A stretch of 64,000 bases of DNA. Source: CAZAMP01 sp964486455 (GTDB lineage Bacteria; Eisenbacteria; RBG-16-71-46; CAZAMP01). The stretch lies in NCBI GenBank assembly GCA_964486455.1, contig CAZAMP010000017.1, forward strand, positions 1 to 64,000, given 5' to 3'. The first letter of the stretch is position 1. Each line of letters starts with the position of its first letter. The notes under the pieces were generated by a model. It saw only the letters and a list, made by a program, of their open reading frames with translations, was not told the DNA's origin and made no database searches. Positions 53,412 through 62,958 of the stretch are shown here, piece after piece. The translations under genes and the position numbers were made by a program.

Positions 53412-54014
53412 CTACTCGGCCGGGACACCCATTCCCTTGCGTGTCGTCTCGTGCTTGTCGCCCAATAACGTGAGGCTTTCGCGATCGTAGAGGATCTCAC
53501 GGTAGGGCTCGGCCATCTCGAGGACTTCCGTGTCCATTCGGATGGCGTCTTCGGGACACGCTTTCACGCATAGACCGCAGAAACAGCAGCGCAGGATGTC
53601 GATCTCGAACGACTTCGGCCGCTTCTCGACGGTCGGGTCTTCACTCTCCTCCGCGACGATCTCAATGCAGTGATCGGGGCACGCCGTCTCGCACATCATG
53701 CACGCCACGCAGCGCGGACTACCGTCCTCGCGCCGCATGATCCGATGCCTCGCCCGCAGTCGCGGCGAGTACGGCCGTTTCTCCTCCGGATACTGGATCG
53801 TCACCGTCTCGCCCTTTTGGCGATTGTTCCGCCGAATGATCGCGTTGGCGAGATGCGTACCCATGTTCGTGACGAAGTGACCTCCCGTGATCCACAGCCC
53901 GCGGACGATTTCTACGAGGTAGATCCGCTCCCAGAAGTTCAACTTCTTCGGTATGAGGATCTTCACGTTGACGGTGCGCTGGGGCGATCTGTTGACTTCG
54001 GTGGTCATCGTCAT
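53412..54014 (-). CDS. nuoI: NADH-quinone oxidoreductase subunit I
   Basis: A protein of 200 residues, carrying two 4Fe-4S ferredoxin motifs: Cys102/105/108/112 and Cys143/146/149/153. NuoI passes electrons from the peripheral arm toward the membrane in complex I. The ATG at 54014 shares an ATGA overlap with nuoH; ATG 54008 is an alternative. It is the last nuo gene of the cluster; nuoJ-N are not here. Confidence 0.95.
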   Translation of the reverse strand: MTMTTEVNRSPQRTVNVKILIPKKLNFWERIYLVEIVRGLWITGGHFVTNMGTHLANAIIRRNNRQKGETVTIQYPEEKRPYSPRLRARHRIMRREDGSPRCVACMMCETACPDHCIEIVAEESEDPTVEKRPKSFEIDILRCCFCGLCVKACPEDAIRMDTEVLEMAEPYREILYDRESLTLLGDKHETTRKGMGVPAE

Positions 54015-55093
54015 ACCCAAAGCATCACGAAGGCCGTGATGAAGATGTTCACGAGTGCGAGCGGAAGGAGATACTTCCAGCCCAGTCTCATCAGCTGATC
54101 ATAGCGGAATCGCGGCAGTGTCCAACGGACCAGCATCTGCAGCCAGATGAAGAAAACCACCTTCCCGAAAAACGACAGCACCTGTATCAGAACAACGAGT
54201 CCGTGGGGCACGGCCGTCACAGCACCTCCCGGCCAGCGGAACCCCTCCGCGTAGAGCCACGGGAACTGCCATCCCCCGAAGAATAGCGTGGTGAGGAGCG
54301 CCGCCAGCACCACGATTTCGACGAACTCCGACAGGAAGAACATTCCGAACTTCATCGCGCTGTATTCGACGTTGAACCCCAAGATCTCCGACTCGCACTC
54401 GGGGAGATCGAAGGGGACCCGCTTTGTCTCAGCGTAGGCGGCCACCATGAAGAGAACGAAGCCCAGCGGTTGTACGAACACGCCCCATTTCGGCAGGAAC
54501 CCGAAAAGGAGATCGCCTTGGCGCGTAGCGATCTCGCCCAGCTCGAGCGAGCCGTAGATGAGAACCACGCCGATGATCGAGAGACCGAGAACGATCTCGT
54601 AGGAGAACATCTGCGCGGCTGCTCGGATCGATCCGAGCAGCGCGAATCGGTTGTTGGATGCCCAGCCGCCCAACGCCACACCGTAGACGCCGAAGCCGGC
54701 GATCGCGAAGATGTAGAGAATCCCGACGTTCAGGTTGGCGATCTGCAGGCTGACCTCGCGGCCCGCTACCGACACGACGTCTCCGAACGGAATGACCGCG
54801 AACGTGACGAGCGCCGGCATCAGGGCCAGAACGGGGGCCAGCCAGTAGATGAATCGGTTGCTGCCGGGAGGAACGAAGTCCTCCTTCAGAAACATCTTCA
54901 GCGAATCCGCGATCGGATGAAAGAGACCGATAATACGCACGCCGAGGATGTCGGCGCGATTGGCGCCGATGCGGTCCTGCATGATCGCGCTCTGCTTCCG
55001 CTCGACCCACGTCAAGATGGCGGCAGACCCGAGAAGGATGCCGATGACGAAGACCACCTTCGCAAGCGCCGAGATGATGACGAACGCGTCCAT
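54011..55093 (-). CDS. nuoH: NADH-quinone oxidoreductase subunit H
   Basis: A protein of 360 residues with about eight membrane helices. Family motifs include WVERKQSAIMQDRIGANRAD, KMFLKEDF and SEILGFNVEYS. It forms part of the quinone pocket and the coupling element of complex I. It sits between nuoG and nuoI, overlapping nuoI by four bases. Confidence 0.97.
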   Translation of the reverse strand: MDAFVIISALAKVVFVIGILLGSAAILTWVERKQSAIMQDRIGANRADILGVRIIGLFHPIADSLKMFLKEDFVPPGSNRFIYWLAPVLALMPALVTFAVIPFGDVVSVAGREVSLQIANLNVGILYIFAIAGFGVYGVALGGWASNNRFALLGSIRAAAQMFSYEIVLGLSIIGVVLIYGSLELGEIATRQGDLLFGFLPKWGVFVQPLGFVLFMVAAYAETKRVPFDLPECESEILGFNVEYSAMKFGMFFLSEFVEIVVLAALLTTLFFGGWQFPWLYAEGFRWPGGAVTAVPHGLVVLIQVLSFFGKVVFFIWLQMLVRWTLPRFRYDQLMRLGWKYLLPLALVNIFITAFVMLWV

Positions 55094-55101
55094 GACTTCC
55101 C

Positions 55102-56766
55102 CTACAACTGCGGAACCACCCAGGTATCAAGCCACTCAACCGGCTCGGGCAGCGCGGCGTCTTGTTCATCCAGTCGATCGAGCGTCAGGCCGTCGAACAG
55201 CGGGAGCGTCGTCGCCATCTCCTCGAAGAGCGACTCCGCGGAAAGTTCGACCCCGTCGACGTCGAGGAGCCTCCCGAGCTGCGACAGTATCGGCAGGAGA
55301 GGCCGCGTCTCCCCGATCGGATCGACCACCTTCCGGAACCGCTGCACGGCACCCTTGTAGTTCGCGAATGTGCCGTCCCGCTCGAGATGCGTGGCGATCG
55401 GGAGCGCCGCCGTGACGTGTGACGTCATCTCCGATCGATGACTGACGAACGCCACCACGGTGGACGCCTCCCACGCCTTCCGCACCGTCTCGGCCGATAG
55501 ACCGCTTTCGGTGAGATCGACACCGATGATCACGAGTGTCGTGAGAGACCCTGCCGCGGCCGCCTCGATCATGCCCTCGGTATCGAGCCCGCCGTCTCGC
55601 GGAACGAGCCCGATCTCCGCGAGTCCCCGGCTGTTCGGCCAGGGATCACGGCGGCGGAGAAGTCCGTCGACGGGCTCTTGATCGTCTCCCGACTCGCACG
55701 AAAGCCCCGGGATGCGATGATCGATGTTCGGCGTGCCGATCGACTCGGCGAAGATCTTCCGAATGAGAAGCGCTTCCTCGTTCGAGACCGACGGCGCCAC
55801 GATCACGCCGATCGTGTTCCCACCGGAGCCCTCGACCTCTTCGCGAAGCGTCGTGGTCAGCGTCTTGAGCGCACGGTCCACGTCGTCCGGCCAGCCCGCG
55901 CCCGAGCGTATTCGCGGCACGAGCAGGCGTTCCTCCTCGTGCTTGCGGAAGCTGTAGCGGCCGTGATTGCAGATCCAGTGGCCGTTGATCTCGGGGGTGG
56001 GCCGCGGTCGAAAACGGACGATCCGCTTCCCCTCGTTCTTGTAAGTCTTTTGGATGTTGATGTCGACGAAGACGTTGCATCCGGTCGAGCATCCGTCACA
56101 GACCGAGACCCGATGGTCCAGATACCACGAGCGGACGCGGAAGCGGAACGACTTGTCGGTCAACGCTCCCACCGGACAGAGATCGACGACGTTTCCGTCA
56201 TAGTCGTTGTCGAGCTCGACGCCGGGGAAAATGTCCAACGCTTCCCGGCTCCCTCGCCCGAAGACACCCAGCTCACCGGTCTTGGTCACATCCCGCAAGA
56301 ACCGAACACAACGCGTACAAACGATGCAGCGTTCCTGATCGAGGATAATTCGCGGCCCGATGGATTTCGCCTTGGTCTTTCTGTTCTTCGATTCGAGAAG
56401 CCGGCTGTCGTGCTGCGCGTACTTCATGTAGAAGTCCTGCAGAAGACACTCGCCGGCCTGATCGCACACCGGGCAATCGAGCGGGTGGTTCTTCAGCAGG
56501 AACTCCTGGACGTCTCGCTGCGCCTCGAGGACCTTCTCCGACTTCGTGTAGACGACCATGTCGTCCATCACGGGCTGCGTGCATGCCGTCACGAGCTTGG
56601 GTAACCGTTCGATCTCGACGAGGCACATCCGGCAGTTCCCCGCGATGCCGAGCGCGGCGTGATAGCAATAGTGCGGAACGAGAATCCCGAGCGCCTCGGC
56701 CGCCTCCATCACGGTGGCGCCGGCCGGCATCTCGATCCCTTGTCCGTCTATCGTGAGGCGAGGCAT
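55102..56766 (-). CDS. nuoG: NADH-quinone oxidoreductase subunit G
   Basis: A protein of 554 residues, shorter than in E. coli (about 900). Iron-sulphur ligands: 2Fe-2S Cys34/45/48/62, the His94/Cys98/101/107 cluster, Cys147/150/153/197, and an additional molybdopterin-type site (Cys223/226/230/266) in SVCDGCSTGCN. The C-terminal molybdopterin-like part appears reduced. It transfers electrons within the peripheral arm of complex I. It lies 8 bases before nuoH. Confidence 0.95.
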   Translation of the reverse strand: MPRLTIDGQGIEMPAGATVMEAAEALGILVPHYCYHAALGIAGNCRMCLVEIERLPKLVTACTQPVMDDMVVYTKSEKVLEAQRDVQEFLLKNHPLDCPVCDQAGECLLQDFYMKYAQHDSRLLESKNRKTKAKSIGPRIILDQERCIVCTRCVRFLRDVTKTGELGVFGRGSREALDIFPGVELDNDYDGNVVDLCPVGALTDKSFRFRVRSWYLDHRVSVCDGCSTGCNVFVDINIQKTYKNEGKRIVRFRPRPTPEINGHWICNHGRYSFRKHEEERLLVPRIRSGAGWPDDVDRALKTLTTTLREEVEGSGGNTIGVIVAPSVSNEEALLIRKIFAESIGTPNIDHRIPGLSCESGDDQEPVDGLLRRRDPWPNSRGLAEIGLVPRDGGLDTEGMIEAAAAGSLTTLVIIGVDLTESGLSAETVRKAWEASTVVAFVSHRSEMTSHVTAALPIATHLERDGTFANYKGAVQRFRKVVDPIGETRPLLPILSQLGRLLDVDGVELSAESLFEEMATTLPLFDGLTLDRLDEQDAALPEPVEWLDTWVVPQL

Positions 56767-56782
56767 GTGTTCCTCTCAGCCG

Positions 56783-58072
56783 TCAGGAGGCCGGTGCCGC
56801 TGACGCGTCCGCCCCGACGAGTTCACCGCCCCGAATGTAGGCGTCGAACTCGTCCCGGAATTGTGCAACGAAGCTCTCCGTCGGCATGGCAGCCGCGTCG
56901 GCGAGCACACAGATCGTTCGGCCGACCATGCGTTGGGCGATGCTCACCATCCGGTCCGGGTCACCGGGCACACCCTTTCCGGCAACGATCCGGTCGGTGA
57001 TCTGCTTGAGCCAGCGACACCCTTCACGGCAGGGCGTGCACTGACCGCATGATTCGTGGGCGTAGAAGTCGATCACCGACTTGAACGCCAGGACCATGTC
57101 CGTGTCTTCATCCATCACGATGACCGCCGCCGAGCCGAGCAAGCTGCCCGCCTCCTTGACGCCGGAGAAAGACATCTCGATGTCGATCTGATCGGCCTTG
57201 AGCACCGGCACGGAGCTGCCGCCCGGAATGACGGCCTTGAGCGTCTTGCCGCCCCGGATGCCGCCGCAGTGCTCGTAGATGAGCTCTTTGAGATTGGTGC
57301 CCATGGGCAGCTCATAGAGGCCTGGACGCTCGACGTGCCCGCTCACGCCGTAGAGCTTCGTACCGCCCTCCCCTTCGACGCCCAGCGCGTTGAACCACTC
57401 CGGGCCCCTTTCGAGGATGTGCGGCAGGCAGCAGATCGTCTCCACGTTGTTGATCACGGTCGGGCATCCGTAGAGACCGCTCACGGCCGGGAACGGCGGT
57501 TTGAGCTTGGGATGTCCGCGCCAGCCCTCGAGGCTGGAGAGGAGCCCCGTCTCTTCACCGCAGATGTAGGCGCCGGCGCCCATGTAGGTCGTGATCTCCA
57601 GTTCGTAACCGGTTCCGAACACGTTCTTCCCGAGATACCCCGCGGCTTTGGCCTCCTCGATCGCCTCGAGAAGAACCGCTTCGCGGTTCATGAACTCGCC
57701 GCGCATGTAGATAAAGGCGCGGTTCGAGTGGATGGCGTAGGAACCGATGATGAGCCCCTCGATGAGCATGTGCGGATCGTTCAGAAGGAGTTCGTGATCC
57801 TTGAACGTCCCCGGCTCGGACTCGTCACAGTTGCAGACGAAGTACTTCGGCTTGGGTGAATCGACCGGGACGAAACCCCACTTCACGCCGCACGGAAAGC
57901 CCGCCCCTCCGCGACCGAGGAGATTCGCCTGCTTGACCGTGTCGATCACTTCCGTGGGCTTCATCTCCATCACGGCTTTGCGCGCAGAGACGTAGCCGCC
58001 GTTCGATTCGTACACCTTGATCGTGCGGCTGTCGGGAACGCCGAAGTGGCGGGTGAGGACCTTCTCGCTCAT
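56783..58072 (-). CDS. nuoF: NADH-quinone oxidoreductase subunit F
   Basis: A protein of 429 residues. The NADH-binding LLGRGGAGFP (about 51-60), FMN region CNCDESEPGTFKD, and 4Fe-4S ligands in HESCGQCTPCREG and a late Cys in GRTICVLADAAAMP are seen. NuoF is the NADH entry point of complex I and normally pairs with NuoE (2Fe-2S), whose gene is not between nuoD and nuoF here. It overlaps nuoD by four bases. Confidence 0.96.
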   Translation of the reverse strand: MSEKVLTRHFGVPDSRTIKVYESNGGYVSARKAVMEMKPTEVIDTVKQANLLGRGGAGFPCGVKWGFVPVDSPKPKYFVCNCDESEPGTFKDHELLLNDPHMLIEGLIIGSYAIHSNRAFIYMRGEFMNREAVLLEAIEEAKAAGYLGKNVFGTGYELEITTYMGAGAYICGEETGLLSSLEGWRGHPKLKPPFPAVSGLYGCPTVINNVETICCLPHILERGPEWFNALGVEGEGGTKLYGVSGHVERPGLYELPMGTNLKELIYEHCGGIRGGKTLKAVIPGGSSVPVLKADQIDIEMSFSGVKEAGSLLGSAAVIVMDEDTDMVLAFKSVIDFYAHESCGQCTPCREGCRWLKQITDRIVAGKGVPGDPDRMVSIAQRMVGRTICVLADAAAMPTESFVAQFRDEFDAYIRGGELVGADASAAPAS

Positions 58073-59355
58073 CGGTCGAGCTCCCCTCCGATCATGTTGA
58101 TCGACCCGAACGTGGGGATCACGTCGGCCACCATGTGTCCGACCAAGAGCTCGCGCAGCGCGGCCATCGGCGGCATGCAGGGCGGACGACAGCGCACTCG
58201 AAACGGCTGGTCGCCACCATCGGAGATCACATAAAAGCCGAGCTCCCCGTTCGCCCCTTCGACGGCGCTGTATGCTTCGCCGACGGGCGGGCGGATCCCC
58301 TGGCCGGGCCCGCGCATCCAGAGCTTGAAGTGCTGGATCAGCGCCTCCATCTCCGTATACACCTTGTCGAGGCGCGGGTAGACGACACGTTTGTCATCCA
58401 CGTCGACTGGCCCTTCGGGCATGATGTCGAGACACTGATGGACGATGCGGAGCGACTGCCGCATCTCTTCCATTCGAATGAGATAGCGGTCGTAGTTGTC
58501 GCCCGTCGTGCCGACCGGCACGTCGAAGTCTACGCGATCGTACGCGAGGTACGGCTGATCCTTGCGGACGTCGTAGGCCACACCGCTTCCGCGCAGAAAC
58601 GGGCCCGTGACGGCGAAGGAGATCGCGTCTTCCCGGCTCAACACCCCGACGTCCTTCATGCGATCGTAGAAGATGCGGTTTCGGGTCAGGAGCTTGTCCG
58701 TCTCGTCGATGACGTCCGCCGACCTGGCGAACGCGTGGCGCGCCTTCTCGTCGAACCCTTCGGGAAGATCATCCCACAGGCCGCCGATCTTGGCCCAGTT
58801 CGTCGTGACGCGCGCGCCGCAGACGTCCTCGACAAGTTCCCAGAGCCACTCGCGCAGTTTCATGAGGTAGAGAAACGCAGTCATCGCCCCGAGCTCCATC
58901 GCCTGGGCGGCAACGCACGTGGCATGGTCCGCCACGCGACTCACCTCGCACATGAGGGTACGGATCACCTTGCAGCGCTCGGTGACCTCGATATCGAAGA
59001 GCTTCTCCACGGCCATCATGTAGCCGCAGTTATTGATCATCGCGGATACGTAATTCAGTCGGTCGGTGAAGACCTGCGCCTGGGTCCACGTGTGGGTTTC
59101 GCAGCTCTTCTCGAAGGCTCGGTGCAGGTAGCCGATATCGACGTCCATGTCCGCGATCGACTCGCCCGAGAGCTTGACCTTGAGCCGAATCGTTCCGTGC
59201 GTGGCCGGATGAGAAGGCCCCATGTTGAGCCACATGAACTGCTCGCCGTCGGGACCCTCCTCCGAGTAGATCAGCGTCTTCTCGGGATTGTTCGCGTCCC
59301 GCTCGATCCGCGGCATCTCGATGTCGTGCTCGGTCTTCATTCCTCGGTCGTCCAC
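58069..59355 (-). CDS. nuoD: NADH-quinone oxidoreductase subunit D
   Basis: A protein of 428 residues. Hydrogenase-like subunit with GPSHPATHGTIRL, YLHRAFEKSCE and INMIGGELDR at the C-terminus, all typical. It forms the quinone-reduction chamber with NuoB. The start is uncertain: GTG 59355 or ATG 59340; neither has a well-placed ribosome binding site. It lies 10 bases after nuoC and overlaps nuoF. Confidence 0.95.
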   Translation of the reverse strand: MDDRGMKTEHDIEMPRIERDANNPEKTLIYSEEGPDGEQFMWLNMGPSHPATHGTIRLKVKLSGESIADMDVDIGYLHRAFEKSCETHTWTQAQVFTDRLNYVSAMINNCGYMMAVEKLFDIEVTERCKVIRTLMCEVSRVADHATCVAAQAMELGAMTAFLYLMKLREWLWELVEDVCGARVTTNWAKIGGLWDDLPEGFDEKARHAFARSADVIDETDKLLTRNRIFYDRMKDVGVLSREDAISFAVTGPFLRGSGVAYDVRKDQPYLAYDRVDFDVPVGTTGDNYDRYLIRMEEMRQSLRIVHQCLDIMPEGPVDVDDKRVVYPRLDKVYTEMEALIQHFKLWMRGPGQGIRPPVGEAYSAVEGANGELGFYVISDGGDQPFRVRCRPPCMPPMAALRELLVGHMVADVIPTFGSINMIGGELDR

Positions 59356-59365
59356 ATGCCGCCCG

Positions 59366-59875
59366 CTAGTTTTTCGGGCCGACGAGCGGCTGCCGCTTCG
59401 TCATCGGGTAGTCTTTCCTCAACGGGTACCCCTCAAACTGATCGTAGAGAAGCAGGCGCCGGAGATCCGGATGGTTCCGGAACCGGATGCCGTACATGTC
59501 CCAGATCTCCCGCTCGAACCAGTTCGCCGATTTCCAGATCGCGGTCAGGCTGTCGATGACCGGATCCGACTCGGGCACGGGGATCCGTACACGGAGCCGA
59601 TGGCTGCGGCGGGTCGAGTAGAGATGACAAACCACCTCGAATCGCTCGTGACGCTCGGGATGCCCGTCGCGATCGACGCCGCATTCGTCCGTCAGCATGT
59701 CGAAGTCGAGGTCGACGTCTTCACGAAGAACCTGCAGGACCTCGAGAACGTCCTCTCGGGGCACGACGGCCGTCGCGTCCCCATGCTGCTCGTGCGCATG
59801 GAGAACTCGATCGGGAAACAGCTCGACCAGTTTGCGAAGAGCGGCCGAGCGGAATTCTGCGGCGTCGCCGGTCAT
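59366..59875 (-). CDS. nuoC: NADH-quinone oxidoreductase subunit C
   Basis: A protein of 169 residues. Typical segments: FDMLTDECGVDRDG, STRRSHRLRVRIPVPE, WFEREIWDMYGIRF and the C-terminal RLLLYDQFEGYPLRKDYP. A structural part of the peripheral arm. It overlaps nuoB by four bases (ATGA). Confidence 0.96.
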   Translation of the reverse strand: MTGDAAEFRSAALRKLVELFPDRVLHAHEQHGDATAVVPREDVLEVLQVLREDVDLDFDMLTDECGVDRDGHPERHERFEVVCHLYSTRRSHRLRVRIPVPESDPVIDSLTAIWKSANWFEREIWDMYGIRFRNHPDLRRLLLYDQFEGYPLRKDYPMTKRQPLVGPKN

Positions 59876-60366
59876 TCCTCGATCCTCTGCCCAAGCGGCG
59901 TGTGTTTCTCATGTTGGATCTTGTCCTGGAGCTTCATGATGGCGTCCAAGACCGTCTCAGGCCGCGGCGGGCAGCCTGGGATGTACATGTCCACCGGAAT
60001 GATCGTATCGATACCCTGCACCGTGGCGTAGTTGTCATACGGGCCGCCCACCGACGCGCACGCCCCGAACGCAACCACCCACTTCGGCAGGCACATCTGC
60101 TCGTAGATTCGCTTGAGAATGGGGGCCTGCTTGTGGCTGATCGTCCCCACGACGAGCAGCATATCCGATTGCCGGGGCGAGAATCGCGGGAGCGCCGCGC
60201 CGAACCGATCCAGGTCGTAGTGGGATGAGGCCACCGACATGTATTCCATGCCACAGCAGGCGGTCACGAACGGATAGACGAAGATGGAGTATTTTCGGGC
60301 CCATCCCACCGCGCGGTCGAGGCGGGAGAGGACGACACTTCCCTCGAGCGCTTGCTCTAGTCCCAT
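59872..60366 (-). CDS. nuoB: NADH-quinone oxidoreductase subunit B
   Basis: A protein of 164 residues. It carries the N2 4Fe-4S cluster ligands: the tandem Cys37-Cys38, Cys103 in GACAS and Cys132 in GCPPRPE, the terminal electron donor to quinone. It starts at ATG 60366 with GGGGAG seven bases upstream and overlaps the end of nuoA by 10 bases. Confidence 0.97.
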   Translation of the reverse strand: MGLEQALEGSVVLSRLDRAVGWARKYSIFVYPFVTACCGMEYMSVASSHYDLDRFGAALPRFSPRQSDMLLVVGTISHKQAPILKRIYEQMCLPKWVVAFGACASVGGPYDNYATVQGIDTIIPVDMYIPGCPPRPETVLDAIMKLQDKIQHEKHTPLGQRIEE

Positions 60367-60710
60367 TCAAGCACTCCCCGTCGCCAGACGTAGAACAGGC
60401 CGAAACCGAGGATGAGCGCGAAGATCCCCATCTCGATGAAGCCGAGCAGGCCGAGCTTGCGGTAAAGAACGGCCCAGGGATACATGAACGCCACCTCGAC
60501 GTCGAAGAGGACGAACATGATGGCGATGAGATAGAACTTGATGCTGAAACGCGCTCGCGCGTCCCCGGAAGGCGGGTTTCCGCACTCGAACGCGAGCATC
60601 TTGGTGGGTGACTTCCGGCGAGGTCCCAGCACGCTGCCCAAGATCAGCATCATCAGCGCCACCGCCGCGGCGGTGGCGAACAGCAGGATCACCCCGGCTA
60701 AGCTTGTCAT
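60357..60710 (-). CDS. nuoA: NADH-quinone oxidoreductase subunit A
   Basis: A protein of 117 residues with three membrane helices and the typical ECGNPPSGDARARFSIKFY and FDVEVAFMYPWA segments. It is a membrane-arm protein at the quinone site. The ATG at 60710 (GGTGG before it) is chosen; the longer frame has no support. It is the first gene of the operon, about 95 bases after the promoter's predicted start. Confidence 0.96.
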   Translation of the reverse strand: MTSLAGVILLFATAAAVALMMLILGSVLGPRRKSPTKMLAFECGNPPSGDARARFSIKFYLIAIMFVLFDVEVAFMYPWAVLYRKLGLLGFIEMGIFALILGFGLFYVWRRGVLEWD

Positions 60711-60810
60711 CACTTCCACCCCATCATCCCCGGCCCCTGACAGCGTGCCGGCGGACGCGCCAGCGTGACGTCCGATCTGGCCAAACGCACTAGGCTGTTG
60801 AAGTTGCGGT

Positions 60811-60839
60811 AGCCTAGCACCGGCCCTCAAGGGTGTCAA
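60811..60839 (-). promoter_or_regulatory. Near-consensus sigma-70 promoter for the nuo operon
   Basis: Minus strand: perfect -35 TTGACA (60834-60839), 17-base spacer, -10 TAGGCT (60811-60816). This is the closest match to consensus in the window and gives a leader of about 95 bases to nuoA. Confidence 0.75.
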
Positions 60840-60942
60840 CGCGCCGCAGACTGGATTCGGCACCCGCCCGCCGCTACACTCGCGTCGCGGTCCGAAGCGG
60901 GGTCGCCCGGCGGGCGGACCGAGTGGGAAAGGAACCAACGGA

Positions 60943-61260
60943 ATGAACTATCACGAATTGGAAAAGACGACCGTCGACAAACTCCGCGAGATGGCCAAGG
61001 AGTACCCCGACGTCGAGGGCGCCATCGGCATGAGCAAAGAGCAGCTCATCGATTTGCTGGCTGACAAGCTCGGCATCGAGAAGCCCCACAAAGCGGTCGT
61101 CGGCATCGACAAGGCCACGATCAAGACGGGCATGAAGGAGCTCAAGAAGGTCCGCGACTCGGCTCTCGCTGAGAAGGATCGCGCGAAGCTCAAGACGACC
61201 CGGCGTGAGATGCATCGGCTGCGCCGCCAGCTCCGAAAGGCCATGAAGATCACGGCCTAG
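60943..61260 (+). CDS. Small basic Rho N-terminal-like protein
   Basis: A protein of 105 residues, highly charged and probably helical. The first half (ELEKTTVDKLREMAKEYPDV, SKEQLIDLLADKLGI) resembles Rho N-terminal/SAP-type nucleic-acid-binding modules. The second half is a Lys/Arg-rich helix (REMHRLRRQLRKAMKI). It may bind DNA or RNA. It starts at ATG 60943 with AAAGGA upstream, divergent to the nuo operon. Its last bases overlap the 3' end of the convergent GH13 gene. Confidence 0.65.
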   Translation: MNYHELEKTTVDKLREMAKEYPDVEGAIGMSKEQLIDLLADKLGIEKPHKAVVGIDKATIKTGMKELKKVRDSALAEKDRAKLKTTRREMHRLRRQLRKAMKITA

Positions 61261-62749
61261 TCAATTCCCGCGTGAGTCTCAGGATTCGCGCCTGGTGCCC
61301 TTCCAGCTCCAGATCGACTCGGTTTGCCGCGGCCAATCCTTCGTCCAAAACGCCCGTCCAGCCCGATAGCTGATCCACCAGACGGATTCGACCGCCGACA
61401 AGGTCGGGAGCGCCCAGCCGATAGTAACCTCGCGCCGGCTCAGGTGACAGGTTGACGGCCACCAAGCGGCGTGAATCGGGCGGAAGTTCCCACACACAGG
61501 CGAGAATCGCCGACTCGTTGTAGCCGCCGCCCGGCTCGCACGACTCCAACCACCTAAATCTCCCGCACCGGAAAGGTTCGTCGAGCGTGGCCGTGAGGAG
61601 CGCGCGGTAGAACGCACCGCTCTCCGGATCCGGGGCGGGTTCGGGCGCGCGCGCCAGCTGGACCGGGAGACGCGTGCGACGCCCGTCGAACTGCCCCTCG
61701 TGGTAGAAGCGCATACCGGGGAGCGTGCCGACCAGCGCCGCCGCCGATCGGAGCCGTGGCCACGGCAGGGCAACCCCGGCCGGTGGTTCATCGTGATTCT
61801 CCACGAAATGCACGCCCCGTCGCAGTCGGTCTCCCTGCTCGTGGATCGTATCGCGGGCAGCCGTCCAGTCCCCCGAGCAGAGATGATCGTACAGTCCCTT
61901 GTCGTAGGTAAAGTCGAAGCCGAGATCCTGGAGGCGCGGCTCGAGTCCCCAGTACGCTTCGGCGATGAAGACGAAATCCGGCCGGCCCCGCCGCAGTGTG
62001 CCGATCGCCTCCGACCAAAACGACGGATCCGCCGTCTCACCTCCACCACCCCAGGTCTGTGCGAACACGTCTTCCAGGACGAGCATGGCCATGTCGCAGC
62101 GGAGACCGTCACAGAGCGATTCCAGGCGGCGGAGCTGCCCGATCATGGCGTCGCGACACTCCGAGCGTCGGTAGTCGAGCTGGGCCGTGTCCGTCCATCC
62201 CGGGAAGTAAGGGTCTTTTCCGAATGCCACCGCGACGGGGCCCCGGCATGTCTCGATGACCGAGTATCGATCCGGATGGGCATCCGCCTCCGACGCGTCA
62301 GCGGTGACATAGTATTCCGGGTGCCCGGCGACCCAGGGATGATCTCGGGCGGTGTGATTCGGGACGAGGTCGAGGATCAGACGCATGCCGCGCTCAGCGA
62401 GCCGACGGCGGAGCGCCAGCAGCGCATCATCTCCCCCGAGCGCGGGCGAGGTCACATACTCCTTGATCGCGAACGGGCTCCCGATCACGTCACTCTCTGA
62501 CCAGCCTGGAAGCGCGTCATCATATTCCCGCCGAACGTCCGGGTGGTCCAGCGCGATCCGCCGCCCCAGCTCTCCCTTGGTCCAGATGCCCATGAGCCAG
62601 ATCAGATCGAATCCCAGGCCGGCCAATTCGTCCAACGCCGTGTCCGGAACGTCCGCGAGGCTGAGCTCGCGACCCGATTGGCGGCTGAGATGAGCCAACC
62701 AGGTATGGGCATTGACCTGGTAAAGGATAGGGTTTTCGTTATGCAACAA
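61250..62749 (-). CDS. GH13-family glycoside hydrolase (alpha-amylase type)
   Basis: A protein of 499 residues. GH13 motifs are complete: region I DLVPNH (127-132), region II nucleophile Asp219 in GLRCDMAM, acid Glu264 in FIAEAYW, and HD (319-320) in VENHDE. A C-terminal beta domain follows (LVAVNLSPEPARGYYRLG). It cuts or transfers alpha-glucosidic bonds; the exact substrate is not shown. No signal peptide, so it is probably cytoplasmic. Start TTG 62749 or the adjacent TTG 62746. Confidence 0.88.
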   Translation of the reverse strand: MLHNENPILYQVNAHTWLAHLSRQSGRELSLADVPDTALDELAGLGFDLIWLMGIWTKGELGRRIALDHPDVRREYDDALPGWSESDVIGSPFAIKEYVTSPALGGDDALLALRRRLAERGMRLILDLVPNHTARDHPWVAGHPEYYVTADASEADAHPDRYSVIETCRGPVAVAFGKDPYFPGWTDTAQLDYRRSECRDAMIGQLRRLESLCDGLRCDMAMLVLEDVFAQTWGGGGETADPSFWSEAIGTLRRGRPDFVFIAEAYWGLEPRLQDLGFDFTYDKGLYDHLCSGDWTAARDTIHEQGDRLRRGVHFVENHDEPPAGVALPWPRLRSAAALVGTLPGMRFYHEGQFDGRRTRLPVQLARAPEPAPDPESGAFYRALLTATLDEPFRCGRFRWLESCEPGGGYNESAILACVWELPPDSRRLVAVNLSPEPARGYYRLGAPDLVGGRIRLVDQLSGWTGVLDEGLAAANRVDLELEGHQARILRLTRELTRP

Positions 62750-62812
62750 CTCACCCCCTCATTCCGACCGATCCGGCGGCACGCTCCGTGCGACACCTCC
62801 CCCCAGCGCGTC

Positions 62813-62841
62813 ATTGTGCCGATTGAGAAGCAGGGAGACAA
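62813..62841 (-). promoter_or_regulatory. Putative promoter for the GH13 gene
   Basis: Minus strand: -35 TTGTCT (62836-62841), 17-base spacer, -10 CACAAT (62813-62818). The leader is about 57 bases. Both boxes deviate, so this is tentative. Confidence 0.4.
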
Positions 62842-62958
62842 GTGCCGGCGTCCGCGAGCCGGGCTCGCAGTCGAAGGCCCGTCCTGGTATCCTCCCTGAC
62901 CTGCCCGCGGGATACGCAGCGGCGCCCCCAACGGGCGCTCGGACTCGAGGGACCTCGC

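Noticed and set aside
58135..59559. Plus-strand frame opposite nuoD
   Set aside because: Antisense to a complete complex I gene.
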